Below, piece by piece: positions 9,601-18,228 of a stretch of 54,674 nucleotides of DNA. The notes under the pieces were generated by a model. The model did no database searches. It was not told where the DNA came from and worked only from the letters and a program-made list of their open reading frames with translations. Where the stretch lies: contig NJBF01000007.1 in assembly GCA_003144275.1 (NCBI GenBank), forward strand, positions 41,994 through 96,667. The letters are read 5' to 3'. The position numbers and the translations under genes are program-made. Numbering within the stretch: the first letter of the stretch is position 1; every line of letters starts with the position of its first letter. Origin of the DNA: Candidatus Heimdallarchaeota archaeon B3_Heim. Lineage in GTDB: Archaea > Asgardarchaeota > Heimdallarchaeia > Hodarchaeales > Hodarchaeaceae.

Positions 9601-11154
9601 TATGATGGCATTTATATCAAGACAAAGGATTGGGAATATCCACTCCCAGAAGAAATAATCACTAATTTAAAAGTTAAATATGAAGACGATATTCAAATCG
9701 CATCACGATGGTGGCTGTATCCACCCTCAGATTTATCAGCTTTCCCAAATGGTTATGTAAAAGTTGAGACTCCAGAGGGGGATAGGAAGTGGGAAGGTTC
9801 CGCAATATTAGGTATGACAGCTGTTGAACAGAATTTTCATCCTATCGAGACATTGCTAATAGCTGGACGATGGTTTACAAGCACGAATAGTTCAGAATGT
9901 TCACTAGTTAATTATATCAGTGATAAATTAGATGTATCGATCAATGAAACAGTTTTTTGGGCTGGACAAGAATTTACGGTTGTTGGAATAATTGATTCTA
10001 ATGGATTTGAAAGGCTCAAAGATTACGACGGCGAAAAAATGACTCCCAAAAACAATCATGCCCCAGCTCCAAACGTTCATATATTAGCAAATGATACTTT
10101 TATATTACCTGCTTATACTGTCAAGTCTTTTGGAGGAACCCTTTCCTCTATTTCGATTACAGCAGCAAACCAATCTTTTCATGAACTTTTTTTATATGAG
10201 GAGATCGCTAGAACAATTTCCTCAACTTATGGCCGAAACTTGCAGGTTAGAGTAGGGTTTGATGATGAAGTAACGATTTTTAAACGACAGCTCCAAAGTC
10301 TTGGGCAGGGTTTAGGAGATCTCGGAATTCCACTATTAATAGCCGTCCTATTGATGATTAATACTTCAGTAAGTACTGTGTACGAGTCAAAAAAGGAAAT
10401 AAATACATTTACCTCATTAGGATTGGCACCAATTCATATTGCTGGTCTATTCTTAGCAGAATTTCTAGTTTATGCAATTCTTGGCTCTGTGATAGGATAT
10501 CTAATGGGTATTACATCTGCTGTCATACTTTCGACTTTAGGAATTCTTCCCGATTCTTTAGCAATAAATTATTCGTCAGGATCAATAGTCTCTGCCTTAG
10601 GTTTAGGAATGGGTGGAATTCTCCTTAGTACAATATATCCACTAAGAATTTCAGCAAAAATGTCTGTTCCTTCTGTCCGACGATCATGGGAGTTAAAAAC
10701 AACTTATGAAGATGATGGTAAAACTTGGAATATTCCTCTTCCCTTTGTAGCTGCAACTGAACAGGAAGCAGAGGGGATCATTGAATTTTTAAGGGAATAT
10801 TTCTTCATTTTTGAATCAGAAAGTGTTGGAGGAGCATTTTTTGCGCAAAAGATTTCAACTAGTGAGACTGATCAAGAAAGAAAGGAAAAACATCTGACTG
10901 CAGTTGTTAACTTGGCACCTTTCGATGCAGGTCTGAAACAAAAGGTCGATATTTTCACCTACCTTGAGGAGATCAAATATCATTATGTTTTCGAAATTAA
11001 TTTAGTACGGCAAGAAGGAATTCTATTAGCTTGGGAATCTTCTGTTAGACGATTCGTTGATAGTATTAGAAAACAGTTATTAATCTGGCGAAGTCTTCCC
11101 AAAGAAGAAAAGGCACTTAAATCTGAGAAGTTCAGATCGAATTTACAACAATGA
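6649..11154 (+). CDS. M28-peptidase-like / FtsX-permease fusion protein, peptidase site degenerate
   Basis: This 1501-residue membrane protein starts with a signal-type helix (residues 3-20). An extracytoplasmic region follows with a PA-like segment (about 150-220) and an M28 metallopeptidase-like domain (about 265-500). A regulatory-like beta domain comes next (about 525-620). Then come a helix pair (about 825-905), a MacB-like periplasmic domain (about 985-1210) and an FtsX-type permease block (about 1225-1345). Asp289, Asp302 and Asp367 sit at expected M28 positions. The first zinc His is Tyr287, the catalytic Glu-Glu pair is His336-Asn337, and the last His is Asn470, so peptidase activity is doubtful. 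The ATG at 6649 has AGGAG 4 nt upstream. The permease probably works with the ABC ATPases at 1-1380. It sits between two OPT-like transporters in one operon. Confidence 0.82.
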   Translation: MILKFARILFFFFFLFSLVASNHVFFEDGYIQEDREEQIDNQTELDMFNSISKTNEFPGYEGLSDQINETYYANIQSHITNFSTFDQSRFTGYPGYEYAANYIRDFFISQNLENTSFLTYPLLVPIDKNTMIEVNGKNFTAHTLMPNSLNPSKISSNGTSGTLIYGGTGSYSDLNGKKIEDAIVVLEFNSLGNWINVASLGASGVVFLPTNDTNRFEAEEKVLDIPLHFPRLYIENQTTATTLKNLSMQGDQQVTIFSNMEWTSIAAKNVIGLLPGKSEDIIIVSAYFDSASIVPSIAPGADEACGIATMLEFIRIINDNNIVPEKTIMFLALSGHNQQAAGARNFVDQNYSSLNLNKGIKLFLSFDLSTTNDKIAINPYGYLYKFQLQYTTGNRLITKLKDIAEDLLLTYTDEIMSESGYSFNVKSYVTNKEFRDIAPINFVGDHEPFIASNVLGLSLFTSESHRLRYNTPTDLYTQISPKQYDYLKNQAVYTICALTQLIIDEELNPILENLENKKFSLKVATNAHVGYGYIEGFVKQYDKTNAWLINVPNALVRIRSYNSRDSSFGEYSYITRADKTGYYQIQGVSSSQPDYPLEFVAEAYLFDSDGNLIKAIDLGTQGQYFKNSNALTKRKTTVNPTVFDCSTLGIFGIYHPFTQVSAAQNLDYKILDPQTRNQFFSYGYTGSKTVSLVFLQPDVPSIAVGVYNDGILGVYATNSDNQTLRGKGYTIGQGEYKNLGFSSFITARDFLSITQTYISLYSQYNIYDALVELTYQTASELLNTANVLKTNYQYSQSIATIIESQTWAYDSFRQARKVIQDGTTTSIFFAVLLIPFAFALSALLFNFDSGMKRILATSAIYAAGFGFFYLIHPGMHLSKNIAMIILGVVATIFVFPALFMIYQEGYDYLKSIRIKQLGSHFADTSRTSTLLIAMSTGISRMKKRKGRTVIALSGIVLITFSLTLFTSATTQIATYSKGESQNIDYDGIYIKTKDWEYPLPEEIITNLKVKYEDDIQIASRWWLYPPSDLSAFPNGYVKVETPEGDRKWEGSAILGMTAVEQNFHPIETLLIAGRWFTSTNSSECSLVNYISDKLDVSINETVFWAGQEFTVVGIIDSNGFERLKDYDGEKMTPKNNHAPAPNVHILANDTFILPAYTVKSFGGTLSSISITAANQSFHELFLYEEIARTISSTYGRNLQVRVGFDDEVTIFKRQLQSLGQGLGDLGIPLLIAVLLMINTSVSTVYESKKEINTFTSLGLAPIHIAGLFLAEFLVYAILGSVIGYLMGITSAVILSTLGILPDSLAINYSSGSIVSALGLGMGGILLSTIYPLRISAKMSVPSVRRSWELKTTYEDDGKTWNIPLPFVAATEQEAEGIIEFLREYFFIFESESVGGAFFAQKISTSETDQERKEKHLTAVVNLAPFDAGLKQKVDIFTYLEEIKYHYVFEINLVRQEGILLAWESSVRRFVDSIRKQLLIWRSLPKEEKALKSEKFRSNLQQ

Positions 11155-11172
11155 TACAGAGGGCTGCAAAAT

Positions 11173-13074
11173 ATGAGTGAAAATAGTGAAATCAAGGATG
11201 GGGTGATAAAGACTGAAGGACCCAAAGAGAACTATCAAAGTGGATTTACATGGCGAGTTGGCCTAGCAATAGTTTATTCCGCTGTTATTATTCAACCCGC
11301 TGCAATCTACTTATATTTTGTAACTAATCAATGGTTTATCGGTGCTGTTCTAAATACAACCATTGTATTATTCGCTGTTTTTGCTAAATTAGCTGATAAT
11401 CCTCTAAGCAAACAAGAAGTCTTCATGCTAATTAATGTTACGAGTACAGCACTTGGGATGGAAATGATTGTACTTTTAGTCTTTAATTATTATTTAAGAC
11501 ACCACCCTATTATTAGCTCTCAGATCATCAACGGTGTTCCACTCACAGCTTTGATACCTGATTGGTTCGCCCCTGCATATTTTGGCCCTCTTGAAACTTT
11601 ACTAAATCCAGTGTTTATCCTCCCGTTGGGTTTGTTAATAATCACTGCTCTTTTGGCCAAATCAACTGATATTTCCCTCGGAATTGTATTCAACTACTTA
11701 TACACTAAAGTTGAAGTATTACCGTTTCCAACAGCTGAAGTTGAAGCCGAAAGAGCTAAAGCACTCACATGGGAGGATAAGAAGAAGTTACAAGTTTTTT
11801 CCATCAGTGCAATAATAGCAAGTTTTGCGGGGTTAATTCTCTACTTTTTCCCGTTAGTTTTTGATATCACTTTGATTCCCATTCCTTGGTTTGATTTCAC
11901 GCCGTCTGTTGAAGGATTTTTGAATGGTGCAACATTTGGAATTGCAACAGACATTATTTTCTTTGTCACTGGATTTATTCTTCCTATGAGCGTTGTAGTG
12001 AGCATTCTAATAGGATCACTCTTCGTTAACTTTCTTGTGAATCCATTACTTGTTGCAAATAACATTGATATTGGATGGGAAAAAGGTATGTCACTTATAG
12101 ATACATTTAATAACTCCCAGCTAAATTTCTGGCTTCCGTGGACAATTGGATTACTCTTGAGTTCTGCTTTAATTCCAATATTACGTAATCCTAAGATCTT
12201 TATAACCACTATAAAGGATTTGAGAAAACTTTCAAGAGGAAAGGGAGAAGAGTTAGAAGGAGGGGCTCCAAAATTGAGTGTTTTGTTTGGATTTTTTGTA
12301 TTGGGAACTTTAGGTTCTGTAGCTGTCGCTTGGTTGTTTATTCCTGATCTTTCACAGCAAATGATTGTTATTCTTATAATACTAACTCTGGGTTGGAGTT
12401 TTCTGTCTTCTTTAACTATGGCATATGCTTTTGGGATAACAGCAAACCTTCCAGTTATACCGTACGTCAAAGAATCGGCTTTTGTGGCAGCTAATGCGCC
12501 CATTGGTGGCCAAATTTGGTTTATACCTTTAGTGATTTCACAAGGAGGAGCAGGATGGGTAGCTACTTTCAAAACAGCCGACTTAACTTATACCAAAAGA
12601 GGGAGCTTGATCAAAGCGCATTTCTTGGCCTCATTCGTTGCTTGGATAGCTGGTATCTTCTGGGTATCGGCCCTTCTTTCGATTGCTCAGGTTCCCTCTG
12701 TTATTTTTCCAGCTCCTTTTTGGCCATTAGAGGTTGGTAAAATAGCCACCTTTGTTACAAATCCAACTGCAGTCATTGATCCTCTTATTATCGGAATTGC
12801 TTTTATTATCACACTCTTCTTATATTTTCTAGAGTGGGGAACAATACTCCCACTATCAGTTATTTCATTCTCTGTGGGAACTATAACAGTTATTCCTTAT
12901 GCGTTTACAACATTTTTAGGTGCCCTCTTTGCCCAAATTCTTAAAACTCGTATGGAGAACTGGAATACAAATCGAGCAGTTATTTTAGCTGGTGTAGGAG
13001 CAGGAGTCGGGATTGTAATTGCTCTGGCTACTTTCTTGTCCTTAATTAAAAATACAATTGCTTTGCCATTATAG
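11173..13074 (+). CDS. OPT-like multi-spanning transporter, second paralogue
   Basis: This is a 633-residue integral membrane protein with about 14 hydrophobic segments. A cytoplasmic N-terminal tail is followed by transmembrane pairs and the loop LPFPTAEVEAERAKAL (from about residue 181). That loop corresponds in position and character to ERLAFPLAQPVQELLEA of the transporter at 4396-6594, so I take both as members of one OPT-like superfamily. The ATG at 11173 follows a GAGGG ribosome site and lies 18 nt after the stop of the M28-like/FtsX gene, indicating translational proximity and co-transcription. Function is inferred as uptake of oligomeric substrate; the sequence does not reveal which. 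Confidence 0.7.
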   Translation: MSENSEIKDGVIKTEGPKENYQSGFTWRVGLAIVYSAVIIQPAAIYLYFVTNQWFIGAVLNTTIVLFAVFAKLADNPLSKQEVFMLINVTSTALGMEMIVLLVFNYYLRHHPIISSQIINGVPLTALIPDWFAPAYFGPLETLLNPVFILPLGLLIITALLAKSTDISLGIVFNYLYTKVEVLPFPTAEVEAERAKALTWEDKKKLQVFSISAIIASFAGLILYFFPLVFDITLIPIPWFDFTPSVEGFLNGATFGIATDIIFFVTGFILPMSVVVSILIGSLFVNFLVNPLLVANNIDIGWEKGMSLIDTFNNSQLNFWLPWTIGLLLSSALIPILRNPKIFITTIKDLRKLSRGKGEELEGGAPKLSVLFGFFVLGTLGSVAVAWLFIPDLSQQMIVILIILTLGWSFLSSLTMAYAFGITANLPVIPYVKESAFVAANAPIGGQIWFIPLVISQGGAGWVATFKTADLTYTKRGSLIKAHFLASFVAWIAGIFWVSALLSIAQVPSVIFPAPFWPLEVGKIATFVTNPTAVIDPLIIGIAFIITLFLYFLEWGTILPLSVISFSVGTITVIPYAFTTFLGALFAQILKTRMENWNTNRAVILAGVGAGVGIVIALATFLSLIKNTIALPL

Positions 13075-13192
13075 GGGTATTAACAGTCAAGTAATTAACA
13101 AACAAATATGGGCAAATAGACCAAGAGAAATGTAACAACAAAGGAAGGGCGGATAGAAGCAGAATTAGCGCCAGTCTTTCAGAACGGTAATA

Positions 13193-13873
13193 TTATAATC
13201 TGGCTTCAGTTTCTTTTGTAATTCTTTGTACGTTGATAGAAATATCTTCTAAAAGTTCGATGATTAGATCCAGTGTCTGAAAATATTTCTTTTTTGAAAA
13301 AATCACATCAATAAATTTCTCAATACTTATATTCCAAATAAGTTCAGAGGGAGATTCGTATCTTTCTTTAAATTTGCGAGAATATTCGTCAAGATCTTTT
13401 GTAATAATTGGTTGTGAGAAGAGCCGAACTGATAACTGATCTGGCACAATTTTGTGAATACATTGCAAAAGTGAGCTTTCTTGGTTTAAAATTTCAACTA
13501 ATGATGAGTTTATGTATACATTCGTATTCTCATTCTGTAAATATTCAAGAAAAGGAGAGGAGTGGAACCGATAATTTTTCCTAACAAATCCTGTTCTTTC
13601 TAGCTCACATTCATATCCCTTAAGGCGTTGAAAGAGAAGAATATTTTCAGAAGAGAAGTTTTCTTTATCAATTATTACTACTGAGGCTGTGAATTCCCAA
13701 GATTTATCAGAAGAATATGAAAGTCGTTTGGATCTAACAAGTATCGAATTAAAATGGTAGCCTGATTTAGGAACTAAAATACTTGCCCCTAGATCGGAAA
13801 TTTGCCAGTCCCCGTACTTGGACATGTACTTAGCAAAGGGAGCTAATAGGCCGTCACTGTAAGATTCAACCAT
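13193..13873 (-). CDS. Hypothetical protein
   Basis: This is a 226-residue soluble protein of unrecognised family. The first half alternates hydrophobic and polar residues as in a beta-rich domain (GASILVP, FTASVVIID). The last 60 residues (from about 165) are helical with many charged and isoleucine residues and could form a coiled coil. There are no Cys pairs, no nucleotide-binding loop and no signal peptide. It is a lone minus-strand gene between the transporter operon and the surface-protein genes, transcribed divergently from the 759-residue surface protein. No function is proposed. Confidence 0.65.
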   Translation of the reverse strand: MVESYSDGLLAPFAKYMSKYGDWQISDLGASILVPKSGYHFNSILVRSKRLSYSSDKSWEFTASVVIIDKENFSSENILLFQRLKGYECELERTGFVRKNYRFHSSPFLEYLQNENTNVYINSSLVEILNQESSLLQCIHKIVPDQLSVRLFSQPIITKDLDEYSRKFKERYESPSELIWNISIEKFIDVIFSKKKYFQTLDLIIELLEDISINVQRITKETEARL

Positions 13874-14045
13874 ACAAACTCATCAGGATTAATTGTGTTT
13901 TGATGGACTTAGTCTGGGGTTTAAGATTCATTTGTTCCCCTTAAGGCGTATTACTTTGTACAGGAAATACTCTTTTAAACAACTCTTATTTCATAATTTG
14001 TTCAATAAAACAAAAAACTTACTTGTTTCTTTGCGGTGAATTCCC

Positions 14046-16325
14046 ATGAAAAAATCGTTAAAATCCTTAATCTTTATTGTTTTAATAATGTCTCTTCTGA
14101 CTCAAGTTAACATTGGCCAAAGTAGATCGAATTTCTCTCCAATAGCTGAAAAGAGAATAGTCAGTAAAACTGTTGCAACTGATGAGATGATCAAGGTAAA
14201 CATTAATGTGACTGCTCCCGGCACACATGATTTACCAGAATTTACAGTCATTATAATTAAATTGAACGAAATAGCCTCTAACCTACCAGTATCCATAGAT
14301 TCTTTCGGTATGAATACACCTGAAAGCACAGATGATATTAAATGGAATGCTGCATATGTCACATATGAGGGTTCATTAATCCCGTCTCAAGTAGATGATG
14401 TCGATGGAATAACAGGATTTTCAGAAAATGATGAATTGCTATTTGCACTTCCAGAATCAGTCAATCTAGCTATAGGCCAGAGTGCTCAATTTATTGTCTA
14501 CTTTAGCCTATTGGATTTGGATCTTCCTCCTCCATATTTTCCAGAAGTCTGCAGTCTCATTGTTTATCCAAAACTAAAGGCAATCGATGATCTTCATTCT
14601 GATATGATTGACCCAAATGACGGGGCATATTACATTGGAAATGAGATCATACAAGGGGCAGTATTAATCGCAGCCGCATGGTCTTCGGGGACTATGTATG
14701 AATTGTCACTTTTAGATGATCAAGGAGAGTCCCGATGGGATATAATTAAACAAAGAAGGGACCCCCCCCCCATTGATTCTCAGGTTTGGAAATGGTCTCG
14801 TTTTGCTCGATTTGAAGAGTTCACCTCGCAAAATCAATATGCTACTCGTCCCTATCCTGGAAAATTAGTCGAATTGATCCCTGGCCCTATTCGTGCCCGA
14901 ATTACTGTACAAAGTACCCAACCCTACGTAAAAGGTGTATTTGGAGGACCAACGACACAAATAGATATATTTGGCTTATTCACGTATGATGTCTATGTTA
15001 ATCAACCCTATCTTGACTATTCACTAGACATTACAGGCCCCAGCGCTGGTAGTATCGACGATCTTTCTCTTGAATTCCAAAACCGAGAATGGGGTGGTGG
15101 AAGACCTCAAACTCTTTATAAGGGAATATATATCCCAGGATATACCGAAGATATAGGCTATGGTGAAGGATGGGTTATGCGGGGCCCAGATGACACTGAT
15201 ATTCATAAAATTAATGCAAACATTTTTGATTCCCCGTGGTATCTCGAGGCATTATTGGAGGGCACAACAGTCATTCCTCCCTCATTAGCGGAACCAAATG
15301 ACGACCAGCGTGGATATGGGTTCATTTTTGATGAGACTGGTTTCAGCAATCTTGAATGGAGTGCTTCAACTGAAGGTGTAAAGAACATGTATTCAGCAGC
15401 ACAGTTTCCATTTAATACAAGATACCATCCATTCGATGGTGATATCCTTCAAGGGCAGGACAAAATTGAATTTATGGAAGATAAATATGACGAATATTTG
15501 AGACCTGACCCCATATTCAGTTTTAATAGCTCTATCATCTCCATAACTGACATTCCTTTTGATTATCTTTTTGTTTCTTCACCCGATGTGGAACTTGACT
15601 TTGACAATGCTTTATTGCAGGTAGAAAATATTACAGCTTTTGCCACTGATGTTGCTGAGTTTGTTACAAACCTTACTGCCACGAGTGCAACTTATAAAAT
15701 TTTCAACTTTAAAGAAAAGTCAGAAACGGAATTAACTGGTAGTTTAGTATGGGATCCTACTTCCCAAACATGGGGTATTCCAGAAATTGATGTCTCATCC
15801 TTGAACCTATACAGTTCTTACTTCATTTCAGCCACCTTTGAAACTTCCACACTTGCTGGAGAAAGTCCTCCATCCGCACGCTGGGGTGGTGGTATAGATG
15901 TTTTCCCCCCCATTATAGGTTCTGTTACCAGAAATCCTTCTGATATTGTTCGTAGTGGAGATAGGGTGAATATTAGTGCCTCAGTTGAAGACGATGAAGG
16001 TGAAGTCACCTCTGTGATATTACTCTATAATCACAACGGTACATGGTATGATGTGCCAATGGACATGGCCTATGGATTATACAAAGCATCTATTCCTCCT
16101 CAAAAGCAGGGGACAACAGTTGAGTACAAAATCACTGCCTATGATGATGCTACCCCCGAAAATTTCAATACTTCAGAGGTTTACAGTTATACCGTTGCAG
16201 TAGAATATTCCCCTGGACAGGGACTAGTGCCACTGTTTCTTGGAGGTGGAGTGCTAATTGCTGCTGTAATTCTAGCTCTAAAATCCGGAGCACTTCATAG
16301 ATTGAAATACGACGAAGTAGATTGA
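14046..16325 (+). CDS. Secreted/surface-anchored beta-rich protein with C-terminal membrane helix
   Basis: This 759-residue protein has a signal peptide (residues 1-26: basic MKKSLK, hydrophobic core, Gln-Ser end), a long extracytoplasmic part and a C-terminal hydrophobic helix (about 733-750) followed by a charged tail. Residues about 640-725 read as an Ig/FnIII-like sandwich (SGDRVNISASVED... TTVEYKITAYDD). The N-terminal region shares a pattern with the next gene product: a conserved 'v..dG..lPsQ.D', then 'DELLFALP', then a 'GPIRARI' motif. The two are therefore distant paralogues. GGTGA lies 7 nt before the ATG. A hairpin terminator follows directly. The role is probably surface binding or processing of polymers (inference). 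A run of ten C lies inside the gene. Confidence 0.8.
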   Translation: MKKSLKSLIFIVLIMSLLTQVNIGQSRSNFSPIAEKRIVSKTVATDEMIKVNINVTAPGTHDLPEFTVIIIKLNEIASNLPVSIDSFGMNTPESTDDIKWNAAYVTYEGSLIPSQVDDVDGITGFSENDELLFALPESVNLAIGQSAQFIVYFSLLDLDLPPPYFPEVCSLIVYPKLKAIDDLHSDMIDPNDGAYYIGNEIIQGAVLIAAAWSSGTMYELSLLDDQGESRWDIIKQRRDPPPIDSQVWKWSRFARFEEFTSQNQYATRPYPGKLVELIPGPIRARITVQSTQPYVKGVFGGPTTQIDIFGLFTYDVYVNQPYLDYSLDITGPSAGSIDDLSLEFQNREWGGGRPQTLYKGIYIPGYTEDIGYGEGWVMRGPDDTDIHKINANIFDSPWYLEALLEGTTVIPPSLAEPNDDQRGYGFIFDETGFSNLEWSASTEGVKNMYSAAQFPFNTRYHPFDGDILQGQDKIEFMEDKYDEYLRPDPIFSFNSSIISITDIPFDYLFVSSPDVELDFDNALLQVENITAFATDVAEFVTNLTATSATYKIFNFKEKSETELTGSLVWDPTSQTWGIPEIDVSSLNLYSSYFISATFETSTLAGESPPSARWGGGIDVFPPIIGSVTRNPSDIVRSGDRVNISASVEDDEGEVTSVILLYNHNGTWYDVPMDMAYGLYKASIPPQKQGTTVEYKITAYDDATPENFNTSEVYSYTVAVEYSPGQGLVPLFLGGGVLIAAVILALKSGALHRLKYDEVD
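14762..14771 (+). repeat. Homopolymer C10 inside a surface-protein gene
   Basis: Ten consecutive C encode Pro-Pro-Pro at about residues 240-242 of the surface protein at 14046-16325. It stands out in an AT-rich sequence. The reading frame is intact here, but gain or loss of one C would truncate the protein. A weaker C7 run occurs at 15905-15911 in the same gene. Confidence 0.85.
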
Positions 16326-16360
16326 GAAGAAGAATCAGGGGACTGGCCTTCTTCTTTTTT
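16325..16360 (+). terminator. Hairpin with T-tail after the 759-residue surface-protein gene
   Basis: A perfect 8-bp inverted repeat (AGAAGAAG at 16325-16332, CTTCTTCT at 16348-16355) with a 15-nt loop is followed by a run of T. It begins at the stop codon of the surface-protein gene. This suggests termination or mRNA 3'-end protection; archaeal termination relies mainly on the T-tract. Confidence 0.6.
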
Positions 16361-16686
16361 CCTTATTTTTAATAAAACTGGTTGTAATCTTAAATCAATC
16401 AAGTGAAATTCAAATCTATCGCAAGTTCTCCTCTTCAAGAATAAACGTTTTTTTTTATTATTCTTGGGGGAAAAACGGTCAAATGGGGACAATAAGATAA
16501 TAATTTTTCCAACCCATATGATTCACCCATATGATGATGAAAAAAAGAAGAATATTGGAGTTATACTTAAAAAAGATAAAAAATGATTGAGTCTGTTAAT
16601 AGAAAACACGTTTGTGTGTTATTTCTATTCTTTAGAGGAAAATATTTCGAATTCTAAAGCTATCAAGAAACTGATTGGTTTTTAAA
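16361..16686 (+). promoter_or_regulatory. Intergenic region with tandem CCCATATGAT repeat upstream of a surface-protein gene
   Basis: This gap of about 325 nt precedes the 469-residue surface-protein gene. Two copies of CCCATATGAT (16513-16522 and 16526-16535) are spaced with a 13-nt period and each contains the palindrome CATATG. An imperfect inverted repeat (AACAC...GTGTT, around 16602-16620) lies nearer to the gene. These could be operator sites. I see no coding potential or RNA gene. Confidence 0.35.
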
Positions 16687-18084
16687 ATGCAAAAGAAAAA
16701 GATTCAGATCTTATCACTAGGTCTATTTATCCTAGTATTATTTATGCAATCCCCTCAAACTGGAACAGCTTCAGTTTCTGCATGGAATGCAGTTACTATT
16801 GTTGTTACAGCAGGTAGTGATGGATTAGCCGCCGGAACGCCTATTATTATGGCTGATTCAGAATTTTCAGGCGATTTCGCCTTAGCAACTGCGGTTGTTA
16901 TGGATGGTGACACAGAGCTTCCCACACAATATGACGTTGATCTTGGTGAGTTAGTCTTCCAACTTCCCGCCGCGATCGCCGCTAGTGGTGAACAAACTTT
17001 TGAAGTAGAAGCAAGTTCATCAGGAGATACAAATGATCAAACTACATCAATCACAATGACTCAAGGTAATTATAGCGAAACATACTCTGATTATCTTCCT
17101 GATTGGTCTTCTGCCCTCTTAATGAATGGTACAGCATTAGCCAATGATGTACATTCACTTGGAGATGTCATTTGGGTAGAAACAGATTGGGGTGTTCTTT
17201 GTTTACAGGTTGCAGCAGATTGGAGACATGGGACGTGGAAACATGTCATTCTGAAAGCTGAGAATTGGGATGCCGTAGGCGGTTTCCATAAAGCAGCTAC
17301 CAACTGGAGATGGCGATGGGCTCAAGCACTTTTCCAAGATGCAGATGAAGGATGGCAAGTAGGTGGTCGCGGACCCGATACTATTGAAATTATGACTTAT
17401 GGTCCAGTTAGAGCTGTTATTAGAGCAGTGGCCAATTCTGACTTCAAGGATAACTATGCTCAACAAGTTCAAAATATGAATGCAACTCGAACCTATACCA
17501 TTTACAGCGGAACCCCTGGAATTGCTCAACATTTCACCTTAACTGGCACTAATGCTACACAAGCAATGACAGATTTTAAAGTCCTGAACGAATTGGATGA
17601 ACCCCTGAGAATGAAACATCAGCTCATGGATAGCCAATTCAACACCTCTGATTCAAATAATCTATCCACAATTTACGTACCAGGTGATGCAACCTACGCT
17701 AGAGGAGGTGCGGCGGTATTTAACCTGTCAAAAATCACCGATCCCTACTTCGCTGTTTATAATGATGTGAGTAAGCACGGCTATGTTTACAATTATGGTC
17801 CATCTTCGATTATGGACAAATTGACAAACATAGACGTGGGAAATGAAGTTGTTATGAACTACGCGTTCGATGCTTTCCCAACTGGTGGATTTAATCGATA
17901 TTGGACGCCTTTCAGCACTTTTACAGGGGCTATTGCTGATCACGCAGCAGCATTAAACACTATGTGGGTAGCGTCTTACACAACTGCTATGGAAGAACAT
18001 GCCAAACCTGCACCTGGGTTTGAAATCGTTATGGGAACTCTCACTTTAGTGGGTTTAGCGATATTCGTTAGAAAGAGAAGATAA
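16687..18084 (+). CDS. Secreted surface protein with PGF-CTERM-like sorting tail
   Basis: This protein has about 465 residues, a basic start (MQKKKIQ) and a hydrophobic signal segment. The C-terminus is tripartite, with a PGF motif (PAPGFEIVMG), a hydrophobic stretch and a basic end (RKRR). In known archaea such tails direct processing by archaeosortases and lipid anchoring at the cell surface. The body is beta-rich. It shares with the 759-residue neighbour the N-terminal 'DG..LP.Q.DV' and 'ELVFQLP' pattern and the central GPVRAVIRA motif, so both belong to one family. A TTG at 16675 in frame is an alternative start, but the ATG gives a more typical signal peptide. A glycan-related role is suspected from context only. 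Confidence 0.82.
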   Translation: MQKKKIQILSLGLFILVLFMQSPQTGTASVSAWNAVTIVVTAGSDGLAAGTPIIMADSEFSGDFALATAVVMDGDTELPTQYDVDLGELVFQLPAAIAASGEQTFEVEASSSGDTNDQTTSITMTQGNYSETYSDYLPDWSSALLMNGTALANDVHSLGDVIWVETDWGVLCLQVAADWRHGTWKHVILKAENWDAVGGFHKAATNWRWRWAQALFQDADEGWQVGGRGPDTIEIMTYGPVRAVIRAVANSDFKDNYAQQVQNMNATRTYTIYSGTPGIAQHFTLTGTNATQAMTDFKVLNELDEPLRMKHQLMDSQFNTSDSNNLSTIYVPGDATYARGGAAVFNLSKITDPYFAVYNDVSKHGYVYNYGPSSIMDKLTNIDVGNEVVMNYAFDAFPTGGFNRYWTPFSTFTGAIADHAAALNTMWVASYTTAMEEHAKPAPGFEIVMGTLTLVGLAIFVRKRR

Positions 18085-18228
18085 ATCACTCCTCTCTCCC
18101 TTTTTTCTTTTTTCTTTATTTTATCTTTGATTTCAAGATTTCCATTCTCAATTTGTTCTAAACAAAAACATTGTTCTGTTGATCGAACTTACTGCTCGCA
18201 AGTTCATTCTAGGAGCATTTTGGATTTC

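Noticed and set aside
11841..12572. A 243-codon minus-strand frame inside the second OPT-like transporter
   Set aside because: It is the antisense of a clear multi-spanning membrane protein, with low-complexity Pro/Asn/Lys-rich composition and no motifs.
17203..17532. A 109-codon minus-strand frame inside the PGF-CTERM-like surface gene
   Set aside because: Antisense shadow; the sense frame has a signal peptide and sorting tail.
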